DNA of 64,000 nucleotides, from the NCBI GenBank assembly GCA_949318235.1, contig OX439132.1, positions 433,391 to 497,390 of the forward strand, read 5' to 3'. Source of the stretch: Ecdyonurus torrentis (taxonomy: Eukaryota > Arthropoda > Insecta > Ephemeroptera > Heptageniidae). Of the stretch, positions 22,567-49,854 are shown one piece after another; the first letter of the stretch is position 1; each line of letters opens with the position of its first letter. The notes under the pieces are model-generated. The model was not told where the DNA came from, ran no database searches, and saw only the letters and a program-made list of their open reading frames with translations. Both the position numbers and the translations under genes were made by a program.

Positions 22567-22786
22567 GGAGGTTATCGGTTTAGCGCGCGGGGTGACGCGG
22601 GGAAAGCTAAGGGTCCCCTAATTTAACATTACGCTTATGGGGAAAAACATGTTGTTGTTTTTTTGCTATTTTTGAGAAAACTACTCCACCGATTTTGGAG
22701 AAATTTAAATGAGAAATACCTAGACATACTTTTACGTGTTTTAAGCCATAGTCATTTTTAAGCATATTTTTAAACTAATAACCTCC
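22567..22786. mobile_element. Short terminal-inverted-repeat element, family B
   Basis: Starts GGAGGTTATCGGTTTAGCGC and ends in the inverted AATAACCTCC. A second copy at 26905-27116 retains the fuller end AAACCGATAACCTCC. Its interior (GAGAAAACTACTCCACCGA ... GACATACTTTTACGTGTTTT) is homologous to the 124-bp minisatellite unit of family C. Confidence 0.75.
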
Positions 22787-22789
22787 ATA

Positions 22790-23530
22790 TAGTATACATG
22801 ACAATTTATTATATTTAGAAAATGTGTATTTGCACTGCAAAAGGGAAAAGAGTGTATGCAATTAATTTAAAGTTGTCACCATGTTATTGGATCACTAACA
22901 TAGGCAAAAGGAAAATGTAAAATATTTTGCAAGTTTAAAAATACTCAGGTATATTTTTGAGAGCATTGATTTATATATAGTTATAGTTAACTTGCTTTCA
23001 AGTATATGTGAGACAAATAAAATTAACAAAATTTTAATTAGATAAAATCATTTTCTTTCTCTAATACCGAGCCTGAGCAATGTTGCTACATTATGGCCAC
23101 TCATAGCACATTGATTATGACGTCATGCGAAACACATGTTTCTGATTACAGTAAAATGGTAATAGTAATTAAATAGATAACATAATTATTCATACATAAT
23201 TTGTCTTGTTTTTTTAATATTTGACATTAAATTACTGAGATAAGAAGAGCAGGTCGTATATTTTGCACTTATATAGATAAAAAGTTACGTATTATTTAAG
23301 ATAGATAAAAACATATATTGATAAGATCTTTCTCTGGCCTTGGTGGATCCTCTTGTTATCAGGTCACCTAATAGCAAGCGTTGATATACATCTTTCAATA
23401 ACAATAATCGTTAGATAACCGCACTTGATTGAAACCTCTTTTATACTTAATTATACAAAAATAAGCACACTCTAAAAAATGGTGCATTAGTTGCGAATCC
23501 AAACTTATTTAAGATATACACGTTTAAGTT
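22790..23530. other. AT-rich intergenic DNA
   Basis: No gene recognised. A short fragment at 23080-23125 (GAGCAATGTTGCTACATTA and GACGTCATGCG) recalls a family E end. Confidence 0.4.
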
Positions 23531-23531
23531 A

Positions 23532-25373
23532 ATATGAGGAGCTAAAAATACATTTTAGTCGTTTTTTTTTAATAAAAGCTAATTTAAATTAAAATAGCTT
23601 TAAAAAAGCCAATTTAAGATGTTTTTTTAAAAAAACATCTTAAATTAGCTATTTTTAATAACATGCTAAAATGCAATATACTCATAATTATAAATAACTT
23701 AAAATTAAAAGTTTTTATCACAAACGAGTTAGGATTCGTAACTATAAAGTAATGCAACATTTTTTTGTCTGCATGTAATAATAATAATAATGTTAGCTCA
23801 TTTTTCGACCAATTTGTTTAGTATAGCATACCACTTTAAACAACAGGAACTATGTATGTATGTATGTATATTATTTTTCAGGATTTTTTTTTTATCTACA
23901 TGACCCATCCGTCTTCCCACCCATCCACCGAGTACACATGTGTCTCATGCCTTATTATTAGCGTGGAATTAACGTAACTTAAAAACTCACTGCTACTAAC
24001 CCAATGTAAGTGTGACAATTTGACGCTTTAAAACAAAAGTCACATTTGCTTACCATTCATTCCCGCCATTGTTGTTGATGTTATGATTTGCGATAGTGCT
24101 TTGTTTATGTTAAATTAGAGAAACTTTCTATTTCAAGAATTTCAAGATTAATGTAATTTTAGTGAACTCGTGCGAGGCTATATAGTGTTGGAAAAAATAT
24201 TAATTTCAAACTTTTGCAAGAAATTTGGGGTCAGTATTTAATTGATTTACAACTAAATGGCATATTTGTATCCTTTCCATATTTTCAAAATTGTTATAAT
24301 AGTATTTTGAAGAAAAAGAAAATTTCATTTTGTAGCTAGCCTCGCAAACAAGGTACAGTAAAAAATGAGGAGCTAAAAATACATTTTAGTAGTTTTTTTT
24401 TTAATAAAAGCTATTTTAAATTAAAATAGCTTCAAAAAAGTTTTTTTAGCTATTTTTAATAACATGCTACAATGCAATATACTCATAATTTTAATAACTT
24501 AAAATTAAAAGTTATTTATCACAAACGAGTAAACTAAAGTACATGTCTGCATCTAATAATAATAATACTAATGTTAGCTCATTTTTCGTCCAATTTGTTT
24601 AGTATAGCATACCACTTTAAACAACAGGAACTATGTATGTATTTCATGTATGTATATTATTTTTCAGGATTTTTTTTTATCTATATGATATGACCCATCC
24701 GTCTTCCCACCCATCCACCGAGTACACGTGTGTCTCATGCCTTATTATTAGCGTGGAATTAACGTAACTTAAAACTCACTGCTACTAACCCAATGTAAGT
24801 GTGAAAATTTGACGCTTTAAAACAAAAGTCACATTTGCTTACCATTACAAATTACAATTAATTTGTTCATTTTTGTAAACTAAAGGCAGACAAGAGCCGG
24901 GATTTCATTTCTCATAAAAATACGATTTTGTTACAAATTTCAGCGTTTTGAATATAAAATATGACTTTTTCAATATTTTAAGCAGCTACTTCACATGAAA
25001 TCATTATTAATTACCTTCTAATATCATTAAATTATTAGATTTTTCCTTCAAATTCATGTTTGTGAGTTCAAAGAGCCGCCATTGTTGTTGATGTTATGAT
25101 TTGCGATAGTGCTTTGTTTATGTTAAATTAGAGAAATTTTCTATTTCAAGATTCAAAATTAATGTAATTTTAGTGAACTCGTGCGAGGCTATATAGTGTT
25201 GGAAAAAATATTAATTTCAAACTTTTGCAAGAAATTTGGGGTCAGTATTTAATTGATTTACAACTAAATGGCATATTTGTAACCTTTCCATATTTTCAAA
25301 ATTGTTATAATAGTATTTTGAAGAACAAGAAAATTTCATTTTGTAGCTAGCCTCGCAAACAAGGTACAGTAAA
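23532..25373. repeat. Tandem segmental duplication, about 0.83 kb and 1.0 kb copies
   Basis: 23532-24360 and 24365-25373 share start (GAGGAGCTAAAAATACATTTTA), interior and end (CTAGCCTCGCAAACAAGGTAC). The right copy has about 240 extra bases (24846-25075) at a point where the left copy reads straight through. No conserved reading frame, so probably non-coding DNA upstream of NBN. Confidence 0.85.
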
Positions 25374-25735
25374 ATCCTGGTAAAATTAACGCAAATCTGA
25401 ACAAAAACAAAACACTAACGAAATTCACATACACAAAATGGCGGCAGCCTATGGTGCATGTAACTTCGTGTTGCATGATATGGTGCAAAAATATTAGAAT
25501 TTGTTGATTTTAGCAGGTAATTATAAATTAATTTATGTTATTTAGCTGCTTTAAATACTGAGCTAATGATTTTTTACTTGCAGAAAGCTGAAATCTACTG
25601 CAAAATTGTATTTTTACGAGAAACTACAATCCCGCCATTTGTCACCGCCTTCGTGTTTGCAAATACAAAACAAATATTTTTTGTTCTCTGGTTTTGTTCT
25701 TGATTTCGACTTGCTGTCAATAATTTAAGTTCACA

Positions 25736-41272
<15,537 letters not shown>

Positions 41273-41300
41273 GGCGCCATTGTGGAGGTCTTAGGCATGC

Positions 41301-41530
41301 TATAGGGTGTCTGCACATTATGCCATAGCAGGCCATATTGGAGCAATAAATAACATTGCTCAGCATAGGACAAACTTTGTTTTTATTTGAGAAATCAGTT
41401 CATTTTATTAAATTTCTAACTTACTTGAAATTCCAGCTATTAACAACATCATTAATAATGCTTCGTATTTTTAAACTGACAAAATGAGTTATTTTCCTAT
41501 GCTGCCCATGTTATTGAGTGATCCAACAGA
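41301..41530. mobile_element. MITE, family E, in the NBN 3' UTR
   Basis: Starts TATAGGGTGTCTGCAC 28 bp after the NBN stop codon and runs to GAGTGATCCAACAG. It is in the reverse orientation to the intronic copies. Confidence 0.75.
41345..41350 (+). terminator. Likely NBN poly(A) signal, inside a MITE
   Basis: AATAAA, 73 bp after the stop, is the first canonical signal. It lies in the family E sequence GGAGCAATAAATAACATT, with a T-rich stretch (TTTGTTTTTATTTG) downstream. Confidence 0.55.
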
Positions 41531-41803
41531 AATACACAGGCAGCATAGGACAAACATAATTGTTATATATTTAACAGGCAAGTTGCCAGCTCAATGTAAG
41601 TCTTACATGTAGCTGCTAACAAGCTACAACAATATCACACAAATACTGACACTTGAAATATACTTTTGTGTGACAAATGTGGTCAAATGAGGTTTCCCCT
41701 ATGTTGACAATGTATTAGGCACCACAAACATGGCGACAAAGCGCAAGGTTGTGCAACCTGTCTATAGAACTGAGAGTTGCTAGGATATGCATTTAAAACA
41801 AAG

Positions 41804-42400
41804 TGACAACTCAACAATACTAACAAAGTGCTAGCAGACGACTTGGTGTTCCTGTCTACATTTAACATGCTTTCTTATGGGGCAATGAAGCAGCTATAAC
41901 TGCACTTACAATTATTTATCACAGATGAAATTTTTACTGTAGCTTACTGAGCATCAAAACTTAATAAATTTAGAGTTAATTTTTCATTTAATTGACTTGA
42001 AATCTAGAAATACAAAAGCTTTGAATCCCTTGTCAACTTACTTTTTTATCATTTAGAATATTAGATTGATAATTACCATACCTTATTATCCATGAATTAG
42101 ACACCAACACATTGATTTTGTATGTATTTTCTTATGTGTAAGAACCATCAAAATAAAAATAAATACAAAATCAAGGTGTTGGTGTCTAATTCATGGATAA
42201 TAAGGTATGGTAATTATCAATCTAAATGAAGTAAGTTGACGAGGGATTTGATGCTCAGTAAGCTACAGTAAAAATTTGAGCTGTGATAAATAATTGTAAG
42301 TCAAGTTATAATTGCTTCATTGCCTCATAAGAAAGCATGTTAAATGTAGACAGGAACACAAAGTCTTCTGCTAGCACTTTGTCAGTATTGTTGAGTTGTC
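41804..42400. mobile_element. Foldback element, family H
   Basis: Arms run from GACAACTCAACAATACTAAC to its complement at 42400. They include TAGCTTACTGAGCATCAAA and TACCATACCTTATTATCCAT, with a short centre near 42130. Related elements are at 42621-43005 (inner part) and 50138-50481 (outer part). Confidence 0.85.
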
Positions 42401-42620
42401 TCTATCTCACTGAGATTTTCTATTTAATTTTCAAACTTTTATTATTATTTCTATTATTGATTTTTAATTTTATATTCAATTAATTATTCCTCCACATAGA
42501 TTAATTTAGATTAATTATGATCGAACGTTACTGTTTATTGTGATTTTTGTGCTTTAATTGTTCCTCTGCAATGGACCACTTGCAATGTACGCAGTTTTTA
42601 AAATAATGTCAAATATTCTT

Positions 42621-43005
42621 AAATCCCTTGTCAAGTTACTTATTTATCATTTAAAATACGTAGATTGATAATTACCTTACCTTATTATCCATGAATTAGA
42701 CACTACCACGTTGATTTTGTATTTATTTTCATTTTGACTGTTATATCACGCATCTGACGTCACAATGAACTGATGGAGCCGTGATAGGGGTAAATAACTT
42801 GAGGGAGAGGCTTACATTTATCACGTAACCAGAGCGGTGACTGTGATTGGTGGCGGTACATTGAGACGTCAGATATGTGAAATAACTGTCAAAATAAAAA
42901 TAAATACAAAATCAACGTGTTGGTGTCTAATTCATGGATAATAAGGCATGATAATTATCAATCTAGTATTCTTAATTATAAAAAAAGTAACTTGACAAGG
43001 GATTT
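42621..43005. mobile_element. Foldback element related to family H, different centre
   Basis: Arms AAATCCCTTGTCAAGTTACT ... AATTACCTTACCTTATTATC and complement. They surround a 180-bp GC-richer centre that is absent from 41804-42400. Confidence 0.8.
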
Positions 43006-43074
43006 AATGTATTTCTAATGTAAAAATGGTTTTCACTTTCATATTGTGATAATTAAAAACATTTTATTGCAAGT

Positions 43075-43160
43075 CGTACATTTATGAGAAAATTACAGCA
43101 CTAATTCCTGAAAGTTTTAAATAAGGGATCCTAGACAAACTTTAACATACGTGTTTTAAG
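43075..43160. repeat. Solo, diverged family B/C core
   Basis: ATGAGAAAATTACAGCACTA then AAATAAGGGATCCTAGACAA and ACGTGTTTTAAGACA. The order matches one minisatellite unit. Confidence 0.55.
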
Positions 43161-43348
43161 ACAAATTTTTTTATATATAAATTTTCATTGTCATTAAGAA
43201 ACATTATAAAATAAATAATAACAAATATTTGAAATTGATTCCATTATATTTATGTCTTTATAAACGTTTCATTTAATTGGAATAAATAAAACTACTTTTT
43301 TAAATTAATTATAATTTTCTGTTTTATTATTGAAAATAAAATCCTATG

Positions 43349-44546
43349 TACAGGGTGTTTTTTTAAAAGCGCGCATTTTAAAACGCAAAATAAAATATGA
43401 AGAAATAAAATAAAATTAACTTTTTATATACCATTTTGTAGCCAAGGGTTAGACATTTTTAAAACTGTTCTTAGAAATAAAATTGAGTGACCGGTTTTCT
43501 TTCACCGAGCGTCAACGTAAAAATGTGCACTTTTTTTTTCCAGACGTCCTTTTTTCTGCAAAAATGATCAGAAATTTGCTTTTTTACTAACCTTTATTGA
43601 CAATTAATGGAGTCTGTTGGCATAAATAAGATACCTATAGCACTCTAAACATGTTCTGTGATGAAAATGAAAGGATATGGCCACATTGGTATCAGGATTA
43701 AGGTGAAAACATTTGCGTTAAACATTGCTAAATTTGCCAACATTTTCTCTAATTCGAGAAATTTAATGATTTAACGAAAATTTTAATTTTTCTTAATGGC
43801 TTTGCACTCACAGTTTTCTTTCGAATATCTAAGTAATGTTGGTATAATTATTTAAAAAAAAATCAATATGAAGGCTTAAATAAATTCAAGATGCAAAGGA
43901 TTAATGAATTCAGCAAAAACCAAATGAAATGTGTGGATTTGCATATGGACCAACTTTTAAAGAAAGATTATGCAAATCAAAAATTTTCCATTCTTTAAAA
44001 TGAAATACCTAAGGTTTTAATTATTAACCCAAACAGTTTGTAAGAATTGACAGAAAATTAAAGTTACAAACAATGTTATGAAATTTAAAATTCATACACA
44101 ATTGGTAAAAAAAAAAATAATAATAAAAAAAAAACTGGTTTAGGAGAAATTTTTAAATTAAATTTAGCAATGTTTAACGCAAAAGTTTTCACTTTAACAC
44201 TGATACCAATGTGGCTATATCGTTTCATTTTCATCACAGAACATGTTTAGAGTGCTATAGGTATCTTATTTATACCAACAGACTCCATTAATTGTCAATA
44301 AAGGATAGTTAAAAAAGCAAATTTCTGGTCATTTTTGCAGAAAAAAAGACGTCTGGAAAAAAAAATGCACATTTTTACGTTGACGCTCGGTGCAAGAAAA
44401 CCAGTCACTCAAATTTATTTCTAAAAACATTTTTAAAAATGTCTAATTCTTGGCTACAAAATGGTACATAAAAAGTTTATTTTATTTTATTTCTTCATAT
44501 TTTATTATGCGTTTTAAAATGCGCGCTTTTAAAAAAACACCCTGTA
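43349..44546. mobile_element. 1.2-kb foldback element with TA flanks, family M
   Basis: TA-CAGGGTGTTTTTTTAAAAGC at the left and its complement-TA at the right. Arms of nearly 400 bp match with few differences; the middle (about 43750-44160) is single copy and non-coding. TA targets suggest a Tc1/mariner-related origin. Confidence 0.85.
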
Positions 44547-44629
44547 TATTATGTTCAAAAATAGGTAGTTATTTTAAGTAAGAAATGAATTTTTTGTGGT
44601 AAAACAAGGAATACTTGGGTGATGGAGAA

Positions 44630-45145
44630 ATGTGGAGTGAAAGGAACTGGGACTGAGAAGTATGAGAGCTGCAGTGTGTTATGTAAGGTGGTTTGGTCAT
44701 GTGGAGAGAATGGCTGATGAAAGAATAGCAAAACAGGTTGATATTTCGTAGTAGAGTGGATGGAAGGAGAGATACAGGCAGCTTGCCTAAAACATCATGG
44801 TCTGAGGTGGTTGGAAGATGTTTGAAAAATAAGAATGTACGCAGTATGAGATGCAAAAGAAAGTGTATGAAACAAGGTATTTATTTTTTATTTTTTTATT
44901 TACTGTATGTCTTACTAAGCCCCCGTATTTGAGAGGACCGTTGAGCAGTGACAGAAGGTAGCCAGGAAAGGCGCAAGCGCCCATGTTAAACCTGATCTAC
45001 CCTTTGAGGGATGAAAGGATGTAGAAGGAAGAGGTAGAGTGTTGGTAGAAAGGATTGGAAGGTAGCGGCTCGAGGTAGACTGGAGGAACATCTGTGTTGT
45101 TTTGTCTTACCCCGAAAGGGATTATAGCGTCTTGATATGTATGCA
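44630..45145 (+). mobile_element. Decayed LINE: reverse transcriptase C-terminus and 3' UTR
   Basis: RWFGHVERMADERIAKQ is encoded at about 44680-44740, then in another frame GRRDTGSLPKTSWSEVVGRC at about 44760-44820. This is the usual C-terminal end of many non-LTR retrotransposon polyproteins, here broken by stops and a frameshift. The following 3' UTR-like part with CTTACCCCGAAAGGGATTA is repeated at 62385-62490. Confidence 0.7.
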
Positions 45146-45339
45146 TGAATTTTGCAGCATTTATATGGTAAAACCATGTAAGCATACGAGAGTGGAAGGC
45201 CGGCTTTTGTCTCCCACCAAGAACTTTGCAATAGTTAAGAAGTCGTTGTCACCAAAACCTAGAAAGAAATTCTTCTGAGAAATATCAGTTAATTTTAATT
45301 TTATTATTTTTCTCAAATATTTTGAAATTCAATCTAAAA

Positions 45340-45440
45340 ATATTGCTTAGTATTTTTAATCTTACGAAATGTGTCATTTTCTTATACCGCCTGCTTGCCA
45401 ATGATCCAACATGGCGTCGACTTTAATATAATGCAAACTA
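45340..45440. mobile_element. Partial MITE, family E
   Basis: AATATTGCTTAGTATTTTTA and GATCCAACATGGCGTCGACT remain; the left end is lost. About 360 bp upstream of the SmD1 start. Confidence 0.5.
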
Positions 45441-45798
45441 TTGAATTATCTACACCAAAATCAAACATCTAAACTTATTTTTATAATTTCCCAATTAAGT
45501 CATTTGCATCAACGTAAGTAATAAAGTGATTGAACTATGTGTTTTACTGCTTCAATATGGCAACCAAGCGTGAGTAAAATTTTGATTAATTTTGAAATAA
45601 AAAACTATAACATATAAGTGAAACTACAATAAAAATTAAAATTAAAACATAATTGAATCTTCAATGTTTGAATCTTAGAATTCTAAATTTTCAAAATTCC
45701 GCGCTAAAATTGTATAAAATCCAATATCGTAATTCAATTGTTTGATGAAGCGTTTCTCGACGTATTTTTCTTATATTTGTTAATAGTTCACATTTAAT

Positions 45799-48407
45799 AT
45801 GAAATTAGTCAGGTAATTATAATAAAACTGCATGCTAAACATTGATCAGACATCAGTTAATTATTTAAATATGATAATTCAAATAGTTCGCAACAAAATG
45901 ACCGGTATTTTTGCTGAAACTCGAACGTAAACAAACTGGATTTTTTGCCGGCATATTAGAGCAGCCACATGTGACCCTAATTTTTAGGAAATTTATCATA
46001 AATATGCGTTAAAATAGTTAATTAGGGATTAATAATGTGCTTTATCATTGTATTTTAAATCATTCTTAGCTAAAAGACCAGTATTTTTGATAAATGCGGT
46101 ATGGTAAACAAATGTTTCACATTTACCGCCTTTGTTTTGGTGCCCGATTTGTAAAATGTTTTGTAAATTTTGAACCAAAATAGTAAACTAGTTCTCGATA
46201 AACATTTGTTAAAATGTTTGCTGTTAAAATATATGTTTAAATAAAATGATTTTGGGTAAATTTAACTATTAAATTGGCTTAAAACAGATTGTAAACAAAA
46301 CACACATGGCATTGTTGAACCAAATTTCGTGGCATATTATTCGTGTTTGTGAGAAAACTACTGCACTGACTTGTGAGGTCACAAATATATAAATGTGGAA
46401 TACTGGACATATTTTGACGTGTTTTAAGGCAGTAAAATATACTAATTTAACATTTTAGAAGCCTCTTGTTAGTGTGTTTGTGAGAAAACTACTGCACTGA
46501 GGTCACAAATATTTAAATGTAGAATACTAGACATACTTTTACGTGTTTTAAGACAGTAAAATGTACTAATTTAACATTGTAGAAGCCTCTTGTTAGTGTG
46601 TTTGTGAGAACTAACACTCCACGCTGCTCCCCAGGTTCCTGATGAAGCTGAGTCACGAGACGGTGACGATAGAGCTAAAGAACGGCACCCAGGTGCACGG
46701 CACAATCACAGGGGTGGACGTAGCCATGAACACACATCTTAAGGCGGTCAAGATGACCGTCAAGAACAGAGACCCTGTCCAGCTAGAGACGTTAAGCATA
46801 CGTGGCAACAACATTCGTTACTACATCCTGCCTGACTCGTTGCCTCTAGAGACGTTGTTGATCGACGACACACCCAAGGCTAAGGCAAAGAAGAAGGAGG
46901 CAGCCAGAGGTAACGTTATTGAATATATATTGATTTTTATACAAGTTTGAAGCTTCAGTAGCCAGTGCAATGTAATTTCAGTCTATTGTTTTCAATGCAA
47001 AGTTATGCTGCATTAGGAAAACAGCCCATAGTATGTAGTTGTAAAACATAGGATAGAATTAGAAGCGCTGGCCTTACTTAGCACAGTAGAAGTTGTATGG
47101 AGAGGTCGAGGTCTCACATGGCACAGCGTTTTGTTATAAAAAGTTTGTTTTATAACTGAGAGCTTTCGTCATATGTTAATGACATTATCAATCAAGGAAG
47201 AGGTTTACTTGAGCACATCACAGTACAGTACAAGACTACACACTGCTCAGTGATGTGCTCAAGTAAATCTCTTCTTTGATTGATAATGTCATTACAATGA
47301 CGAAAGCTCTCAGATACCAGTAAACTTGTTATAACAAAACACTGTGCCACGTGACACCTCCACCTCTCCATACAACTTCTACTGCGCTAAGTAAGGCCAG
47401 CGATGGCAATTCTATCCTATTCTTTATTAGTGATCGTAGCCACAATGTTTTTTTTCCTTTAATTGCTAATAATATTTACGTACAAGAGAAAAAAATAAAC
47501 TGTTTGTATGCAAATTTTTCTAAAAAATTCTCTCTCATTAGCAGCCTTGAGCTTGCTAATTTGTGTCCCCATTTTTTTCCCGATTTAAATTAAAGATTTT
47601 AGCATAATATACATTTCAATATAACGTGCTTTAATTAATCTATTTGCATAATTGTATGATTTAGGCATTTTATCTTTGGCATTTTGTATTTTTATGTACT
47701 TTTTTTTTTTTTTTTTTTTTTTGATACCAGTACCTTGTAAGGTACACTTGCAGAAACCATAATGTTAGCATCAAAGACGGTGCCACTTTTTAAGGCAATA
47801 GGGTACCGACCATGTATCTAAAAAAAAACTAGAACGATTTTTGGGTCTAAATCTGGTGTCATTGTGTAGCTAAGGGTCACACCTAGCCATGATAAAAATT
47901 TCATGATGTTTGACTGTCACAAAAAAAAAAAAACAAAAAAAACAAAAAAAACATTGGGCCTTATAGGCTTCAAATTTCAAAAAATCATATAACATAAATT
48001 TGCACGATGGACCCCCCCCCCCCCCCCTCATCATTTTTTTATACTGTATATTTAAAATTGTCTCAAGCTGAAGTATTATTGTGGAAAATTTCAGATTTTT
48101 TTGACGAGAAAAGTTTGAGTCTAATGGCCAACGTCGGTACCTTAAAATAACTGACCCAGTTTACAATTTTCAAAAACAGTTTTTTTCAGTCCAAATTTTT
48201 TTTTTCTCATTTTTGTCAATAAAACTTCATAAATTGTGGACCTAGTCAGATGTGACCTCGCTAGCATGCATATTTCAAACACTGAACAAACTGGAGATCT
48301 GGTCCATACTAACTGACCAATGTGTTTATATTTCAGGTGCAGGCAGAGGTAGAGGTCGTGGTAGAGGTCGCGGCAGAGGTCGTGGCAGAGGCAGAGGTCG
48401 TCGCTAG
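45799..48407 (+). CDS. SNRPD1: Small nuclear ribonucleoprotein SmD1, 3 exons
   Basis: Exons are 45799-45812 (MKLVR in 14 nt), 46635-46909 and 48337-48407; GT-AG borders and phases join to 119 residues, the same length as human SmD1. The Sm fold shows the Sm1 motif ([19 protein letters not shown]...) and the Sm2 motif [13 protein letters not shown]. The C-terminal tail is a run of RG dipeptides ending in RGRR, the substrate for symmetric arginine dimethylation and SMN binding. SmD1 is part of the heptameric Sm ring on U1, U2, U4 and U5 snRNAs. The tiny first exon was found by matching the invariant MKLVRFLMKL N-terminus, and the donor and acceptor agree with it. Intron 1 ends in a family C array; intron 2 contains family D, G and F2 elements. 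Confidence 0.95.
46335..46612. repeat. 124-bp minisatellite, family C (SmD1 intron 1)
   Basis: About 2.2 units in the same orientation as NBN intron 3, ending 22 bp before the acceptor of exon 2. Confidence 0.9.
46932..46976. repeat. Fragment of family D (SmD1 intron 2)
   Basis: AGCTTCAGTAGCCAGTGCAA with its ATTGATTTTTATACAAG flank, starting 23 bp after the splice donor. Confidence 0.7.
47049..47421. mobile_element. Foldback element, family G (long copy)
   Basis: Arms start with TAGGATAGAATT and AGCGCTGGCC and close on their complements at 47421. GTAGAAGTTGTATGGAGAGG is shared with 33768-33929. SmD1 intron 2. Confidence 0.8.
47790..48145. mobile_element. TTAA-bounded MITE, family F2, inverted
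   Basis: TTAAGG-(CAATAGG)-GTACCGAC at the left and GTCGGTACC-TTAA at the right. The interior is the reverse complement of 34774-35102 and includes a C run at about 48010. Confidence 0.65.
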
Positions 48408-48438
48408 AGGTCAACTGTCAACTTTTTTCATACCTAAT

Positions 48439-48444
48439 ATTAAA
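48439..48444 (+). terminator. Possible SmD1 poly(A) signal (ATTAAA)
   Basis: Variant signal 32 bp after the stop codon. An AATAAA inside a family E MITE lies further on, at 48528-48533. Confidence 0.4.
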
Positions 48445-48495
48445 ATGCATTTCTCATTCACTGCTATAACATATATGATTGTGAAATATAGTACA

Positions 48496-48741
48496 TAGGG
48501 TGTCTGCATGTGGCGCCATATTGGAGCAATAAATAACATTGCTCAACATAGGACAAACTTAAGAAATCAGTTCATTTTATATTAATGTTCTCACATACTT
48601 GAAATTCAAGCTATTAACAACATCAATGCTCTCATAAATATTTCTTAAACTGGCAAAATGTGTTATATTTCTATACCTGCTTGCCCATGTTATTTACTGA
48701 TCCAACATGGCGTCAAATTTTACATTAATGCAGACACCCTA
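48496..48741. mobile_element. MITE, family E, downstream of SmD1
   Basis: Complete short copy: TAGGGTGTCTGCATG at the left, CAGACACCCTA at the right. Carries GAGCAATAAATAACATTG at 48524-48541, as in the NBN 3' UTR. Confidence 0.8.
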
Positions 48742-49047
48742 CAAATTATTGTAATGGAAAAATAATTTGAAACATTCTTAATGCAATTCTTAGGGAAAAA
48801 TCACATAAGTAAATACAACATAATAAGAGATCATAAGATATATATGTGAACCTAATGATAAATCTTCAATAGAAGTGAGAAAAGTGACCCCCCCCCCCCC
48901 TTTGACGTTTGAGTCATGGTAACTTAAATATGGGATAAATTTACCCAAAAATAGAGACTCCATTTTTAAGCAATAATTTTACACATTTATAACTAAATGT
49001 TCAGTTTCGTGTCTTTTTATAGGAAATTGTGGCTGTTCATTTGTTAT

Positions 49048-49317
49048 ATAGGGTGTTTTCATTCATGTTAAAGTGGACGCCATGTTGGATCACTTAATAC
49101 ATGGGCCACTTAGGAAAATAACTCATTATTGCCAGTTTCAAAATATTAAACAATATTTTTGATGTTAATAATATAGAGTTTCAAGTATGAGAAAAATAAT
49201 AAAATTAACTGATTTCATATATAAAAAGTAAGTTTGTCCTATGTTGAGCAATGTTATTTATTGCTCCAATATGGCCTCCAAGTGTATTAAATATGACATC
49301 ATCTGCATACAACCTAT
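49048..49317. mobile_element. MITE, family E
   Basis: ATAGGGTGTTTTCATTC to GCATACAACCTATAT, in the opposite orientation to 48496-48741. Confidence 0.75.
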
Positions 49318-49557
49318 ATGAGTACTAAAAAAAGTTAATATTTGCATTTTCAATGGAAAGCCATGTTCATGTCTAATTGTTAATTACTTGATCAAAATTA
49401 CTTACTTGCATTGGAAGAAGCTCACTTAATTTTAATTATAGTAATTAGTAAAAAGTTAAGTACAGACATTTGACTTGAAAATCTTTTTTTTTTTTGTCTT
49501 ATGGTCATTCAATAATTGTATTTAGGAAAAGGAAAAATACCATCGCGGTATGGACAA

Positions 49558-49783
49558 ACATGTGACGTTAAAATTTGATAGGGAGAAACCAAATGAGAGT
49601 TGGCGGCACGCCTAGCGTGCATAAGGCCGTGCATAACGGCTTGAGACAATATATGGCATGATATATATATTTTTTAAATATATATTTTTTAAACCACTAT
49701 CGCCATTTGAGAATTTCAGTTGACGCTGCTGCCTGTCGCTAACTCTCATTTGGTTTCTCCCTATCAAATTTTAACGTCACATG
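49558..49783. mobile_element. Foldback element, family K
   Basis: Arms CATGTGACGTTAAAATTTGA to GAGAGTTGGCG and complement, around an AT centre. A 15-bp direct repeat TTATGGTCATTCAAT lies outside both ends (49499-49513 and 49786-49800). Confidence 0.7.
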
Positions 49784-49854
49784 TTTATGGTCATTCAATG
49801 CAATCAAATGTAGATTTCAGTTGACACAATTCTACATCTAAATACGTACATGGT

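Noticed and set aside
25437..25496. Short open frame MAAAYGACNFVLHDMVQKY as an upstream gene
   Set aside because: Only 19 codons, no conservation evidence, and no splice context.
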